From: Bacillota bacterium
GTDB lineage: Bacteria > Bacillota > Clostridia > Peptostreptococcales > Acidaminobacteraceae
Direction of reading: 5' to 3'
Length of the DNA: 64,000 bases
Assembly (NCBI GenBank): GCA_030529225.1
Contig: JAUMXH010000004.1
Span: forward strand, 57,036-121,035
This document shows, piece by piece, positions 62,116 to 64,000 of this stretch (the stretch's first letter is position 1; each line of letters begins with the position of its first letter). The notes under the pieces were generated by a model that saw only the letters and a list, made by a program, of their open reading frames with translations, had not been told where the DNA came from and ran no database searches. The translations under genes were made by a program, and so were the position numbers.

Positions 62116-62142
62116 AAAAAAAGGGCGAATCTTCGCCCTTTT
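62116..62142. terminator. Bidirectional terminator between degV and hpf
   Basis: AAGGGCGAA-tc-TTCGCCCTT hairpin flanked by A7 and T4. Confidence 0.85.
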
Positions 62143-62197
62143 CCCGTATCTATTTGAGCCTGCCGCAGCTTTGCGGACCGCAAGCAGACCGAATCTC

Positions 62198-62746
62198 CTA
62201 GACTTCCACCTCAATCAGGCCGTAGTCGCCTTTTTTTCTGGTGTAAACGATGTTGAACTGCTCGGTCTCCGCGTTCTGGAAGACAAAGAAATTGTGGCCG
62301 AGCATCTCCATCTGGAGCACCGCCTCTTCCGGCGCCATCGGTTTCAAGTCGAACTTCTTGCTTCTGACAATCTTCGGTTCATCCGCAAAGAAGCTCTCCT
62401 TCTCATCGACCGCCTCTTCCGCCAAGGCCTCGTAGCGTATGCTGGTGTTCTTTCGGAACTGTTTTTCCATATTGGTCTTGTGCTTTCTGACCTGGCGAAT
62501 GAGTTTCTCGATGCCCGAATCCAAAGCCGCTTCCATATCCTGAGCCGAGTCCTCCGACCTTAGAATAACCCCGTTCTTCAAAAAGATGGTGAGCTCCGCG
62601 GTCTGAATCTCGCGGATGTGGCTGAGCGTCGCTCTGACCTCAACATCGGACTCAAAAAATTTCTCGAATCTCTCAAGCTTTTTCTCTGTCATGTTCTTTA
62701 AAGATTCGCCCACACTCATGTTTTTTCCAACTACTGTTACTCTCAT
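62198..62746 (-). CDS. hpf: Ribosome hibernation-promoting factor, long form
   Basis: 182 residues. The N-terminal S30AE domain (MRVTVVGKNMSVGESLKNMT, then LSHIREIQTAELTIFLKNGV) binds the 30S decoding centre, and the C-terminal domain (IVRSKKFDLKPMAPEEAVLQ, GHNFFVFQNAETEQFNIVYT, KKGDYGLIEVEV) dimerises two ribosomes into 100S particles. The two-domain length is the Gram-positive long form. Ribosome binding site ggagg. Confidence 0.96.
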   Translation of the reverse strand: MRVTVVGKNMSVGESLKNMTEKKLERFEKFFESDVEVRATLSHIREIQTAELTIFLKNGVILRSEDSAQDMEAALDSGIEKLIRQVRKHKTNMEKQFRKNTSIRYEALAEEAVDEKESFFADEPKIVRSKKFDLKPMAPEEAVLQMEMLGHNFFVFQNAETEQFNIVYTRKKGDYGLIEVEV

Positions 62747-62806
62747 AGTTTACCTCCTCAAACTCGTTTGCAAACCGTTGCCGCTATTTGTTTCTCGGAT
62801 TGTTCG

Positions 62807-63811
62807 TTATAACAGGTATATGCCGTCTCGCGCCAGCGCCTCTCTGACATCCTTCGGCCAAATCGACGCCTGCACCTCTCCGATGTGGTGTTTGTGCAGG
62901 AAGAACATGCACATCCTCGACTGACCGATTCCGCCCCCTATGGTGAACGGAAGTTCGTCGTTGAGCAACTTCTGATGGAAGAGGTTCTCCCTCCTGTCGT
63001 CCGCCCCCGCCAGTCTGAGCTGTCGATCCAGGCTCTCCGAATCGACCCGAATCCCCATCGAAGACAGTTCGAGCGCCTGCGAGAGGTTCTGGTTCCAGAA
63101 CAGGATGTCGCCGTTCAGCTCCCAATCGTCGTAGTCCGGCGCCCTGCCGTCGTGTTTCTGCCCCGACTTCAGGGTCTTGCCGATCTGGCTGATGAAGACC
63201 GCCTTCTTCTCGTGCGCGATGATGTCCTCCCTCTCCTTAGGAGTCTTGGTCGGATACATGTCCTCCAATTCCTGCGAGGTGATGAAGAAGATTTCCTTCG
63301 GCAATTTATTGATATACTTCGGGTACAGGCTCGCTACATGGTCGGCCGTCGACAGAAAGACCTCGTAGATGTCGCTGACGGTCTTCTGCAGGGTCTCCAT
63401 GGTCCTGTCTTCCCTACGTATGATTTTTTCCCAATCCCACTGGTCGACGTAGACGGAATGGATGTTATCCAAATTCTCGTCCCTTCGAATCGCGTTCATG
63501 TCCGTATAAAGACCCTCTCCGACCTGAAATCCGTAGTTGTAGAGCGCCATCCTCTTCCACTTTGCAAGAGATTGCACTACTTGAACCTCGGTATTGATGA
63601 ACGGAATATCGAAACTGACCGGTCGTTCGACACCGTTTAGAGAGTCGTTGATTCCACTGTTTGATTTTACGAACAAGGGAGCGGATACCCGAATCAGACC
63701 CAATTTGTTTGCAAGTTCTGTTTGAAAGTGATCCTTGATGCTCTTGATCGCCCGCTCGGTCTCTAAAATATGTTTAAATGCCCGCCTTGTTCCTTTTATG
63801 ATGTCGTTCAT
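62807..63811 (-). CDS. asnA: Aspartate-ammonia ligase (asparagine synthetase A)
   Basis: 334 residues as [20 protein letters not shown]. Makes asparagine from aspartate, ammonia and ATP; related to class II tRNA synthetases. Conserved blocks: [47 protein letters not shown] and the C-terminal [18 protein letters not shown]. The ATG at 63811 is chosen over 63820 because it is 9 bases after aaagga, whereas 63820 abuts the Shine-Dalgarno. Controlled by a promoter with an overlapping palindrome. Confidence 0.96.
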   Translation of the reverse strand: MNDIIKGTRRAFKHILETERAIKSIKDHFQTELANKLGLIRVSAPLFVKSNSGINDSLNGVERPVSFDIPFINTEVQVVQSLAKWKRMALYNYGFQVGEGLYTDMNAIRRDENLDNIHSVYVDQWDWEKIIRREDRTMETLQKTVSDIYEVFLSTADHVASLYPKYINKLPKEIFFITSQELEDMYPTKTPKEREDIIAHEKKAVFISQIGKTLKSGQKHDGRAPDYDDWELNGDILFWNQNLSQALELSSMGIRVDSESLDRQLRLAGADDRRENLFHQKLLNDELPFTIGGGIGQSRMCMFFLHKHHIGEVQASIWPKDVREALARDGIYLL

Positions 63812-63840
63812 GTTCGTCATCCTTTCTCTTTTGCTTTCAT

Positions 63841-63873
63841 TGATAGTATACTATCAAATGCAAGTTTAAGCAA
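63841..63873 (-). promoter_or_regulatory. asnA promoter with 16-base palindromic operator
   Basis: TTGCTT (63868-63873) and TATACT (63845-63850) with a 17-base spacer on the minus strand. The perfect palindrome TGATAGTATACTATCA (63841-63856) covers the -10 box, the expected site for a dimeric repressor. Confidence 0.75.
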
Positions 63874-63874
63874 C

Positions 63875-63905
63875 AAAAAAAGGGCAGCCCCTCAAGGGAC
63901 TGCTC
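63875..63905 (-). terminator. Terminator of the gene at the right edge
   Basis: GAGCAGTCCC-ttga-GGGGCTGCCC hairpin on the minus strand followed by T7, about 35 bases after the stop at 63938. Confidence 0.85.
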
Positions 63906-63937
63906 TTTCCTATCCTCTGATTCGGATTGACAAATGA

Positions 63938-64000
63938 TTACTGAGCGTCAGCAGGCTTCTCCTCTTCCATCATTTTGTCGTCTTCCATCATCATTTTGTC
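63938..64000 (-). CDS. C-terminal end of an unidentified protein (partial)
   Basis: The last 20 codons read DKMMMEDDKMMEEEKPADAQ and a stop: a Met-, Asp- and Glu-rich tail with the repeated element DKMM. The frame runs off the window. The terminator at 63875-63905 directly follows, which supports a real gene end here. No family can be named. Confidence 0.6.
   Translation of the reverse strand, partial: DKMMMEDDKMMEEEKPADAQ

Noticed and set aside
1..64000. tRNA or rRNA genes
   Set aside because: I saw no TTCGANTC-type arms with CCA ends or rRNA-conserved blocks; the only stable RNA genes found are rnpB, the T-box leader and the candidate small RNA.

Overview
This window looks like chromosomal DNA of an anaerobic, amino-acid-fermenting, flagellated Gram-positive bacterium of the Clostridia/Tissierellia type. 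The evidence is a Stickland-type D-proline reductase (prd) locus with two selenocysteine-containing proteins, a Firmicutes-style S10-spc-alpha ribosomal operon, a threonine T-box, sigma-28-type promoters on a flagellar operon and on a chemoreceptor gene, lipoprotein signal peptides, and A/T-rich Shine-Dalgarno-driven starts. The genus cannot be named from this sequence alone.

Layout. 1-3260: end of a chemoreceptor gene, a decayed DUF4261-like gene, a SUKH/SMI1-KNR4 protein, a small membrane protein, an alpha/beta hydrolase and a LysR regulator. 3395-18445: the S10-spc-alpha operon on the minus strand, from a promoter at about 18430 to rplQ, including secY, adk, map, a KOW protein, infA and rpoA; rpsD is missing from its usual place. 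18486-19904: a YvyF-like zinc-ribbon protein and proC. 20011-21707: an accessory island with four copies of a roughly 254-bp repeat in two tandem pairs flanking a DinJ/YafQ toxin-antitoxin module, followed by an orphan promoter and terminator that could make a ~100-nt RNA. 21862-24200: an orphan F420 ligase-family protein and trpS.

24280-32202 is the proline fermentation block: proS, prdC (selenoprotein), prdA (pyruvoyl proprotein), a 68-residue protein, prdB (selenoprotein), prdF (proline racemase) and a DAACS-type symporter. Together they would take up proline, racemise L- to D-proline and reductively cleave it to 5-aminovalerate with electrons delivered by PrdC. A long inverted repeat lies ahead of prdC. 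Simple ORF calling splits prdB and truncates prdC at their in-frame UGA codons.

32344-48893: a BMP-family lipoprotein, T-box-controlled thrS, an OatA-like acyltransferase, a ClpE-like ATPase, a full chemoreceptor with a sigma-28 promoter, a GH26-like secreted glycosidase, a SpoU methyltransferase, plsX-acpP, RNase P RNA (5' end overlapping the acpP stop codon), an RluA-type pseudouridine synthase and an unrecognised protein. 49074-56953: a four-gene run of divergent type II topoisomerase subunits B and A with YhaO- and YhaN-like nuclease/ATPase genes. 57032-61094: a late flagellar operon (fliD, a FliT-like protein, flaG, fliS and one small helical protein). 61115-64000: degV, hpf, asnA with a palindromic operator, and the end of one more gene.
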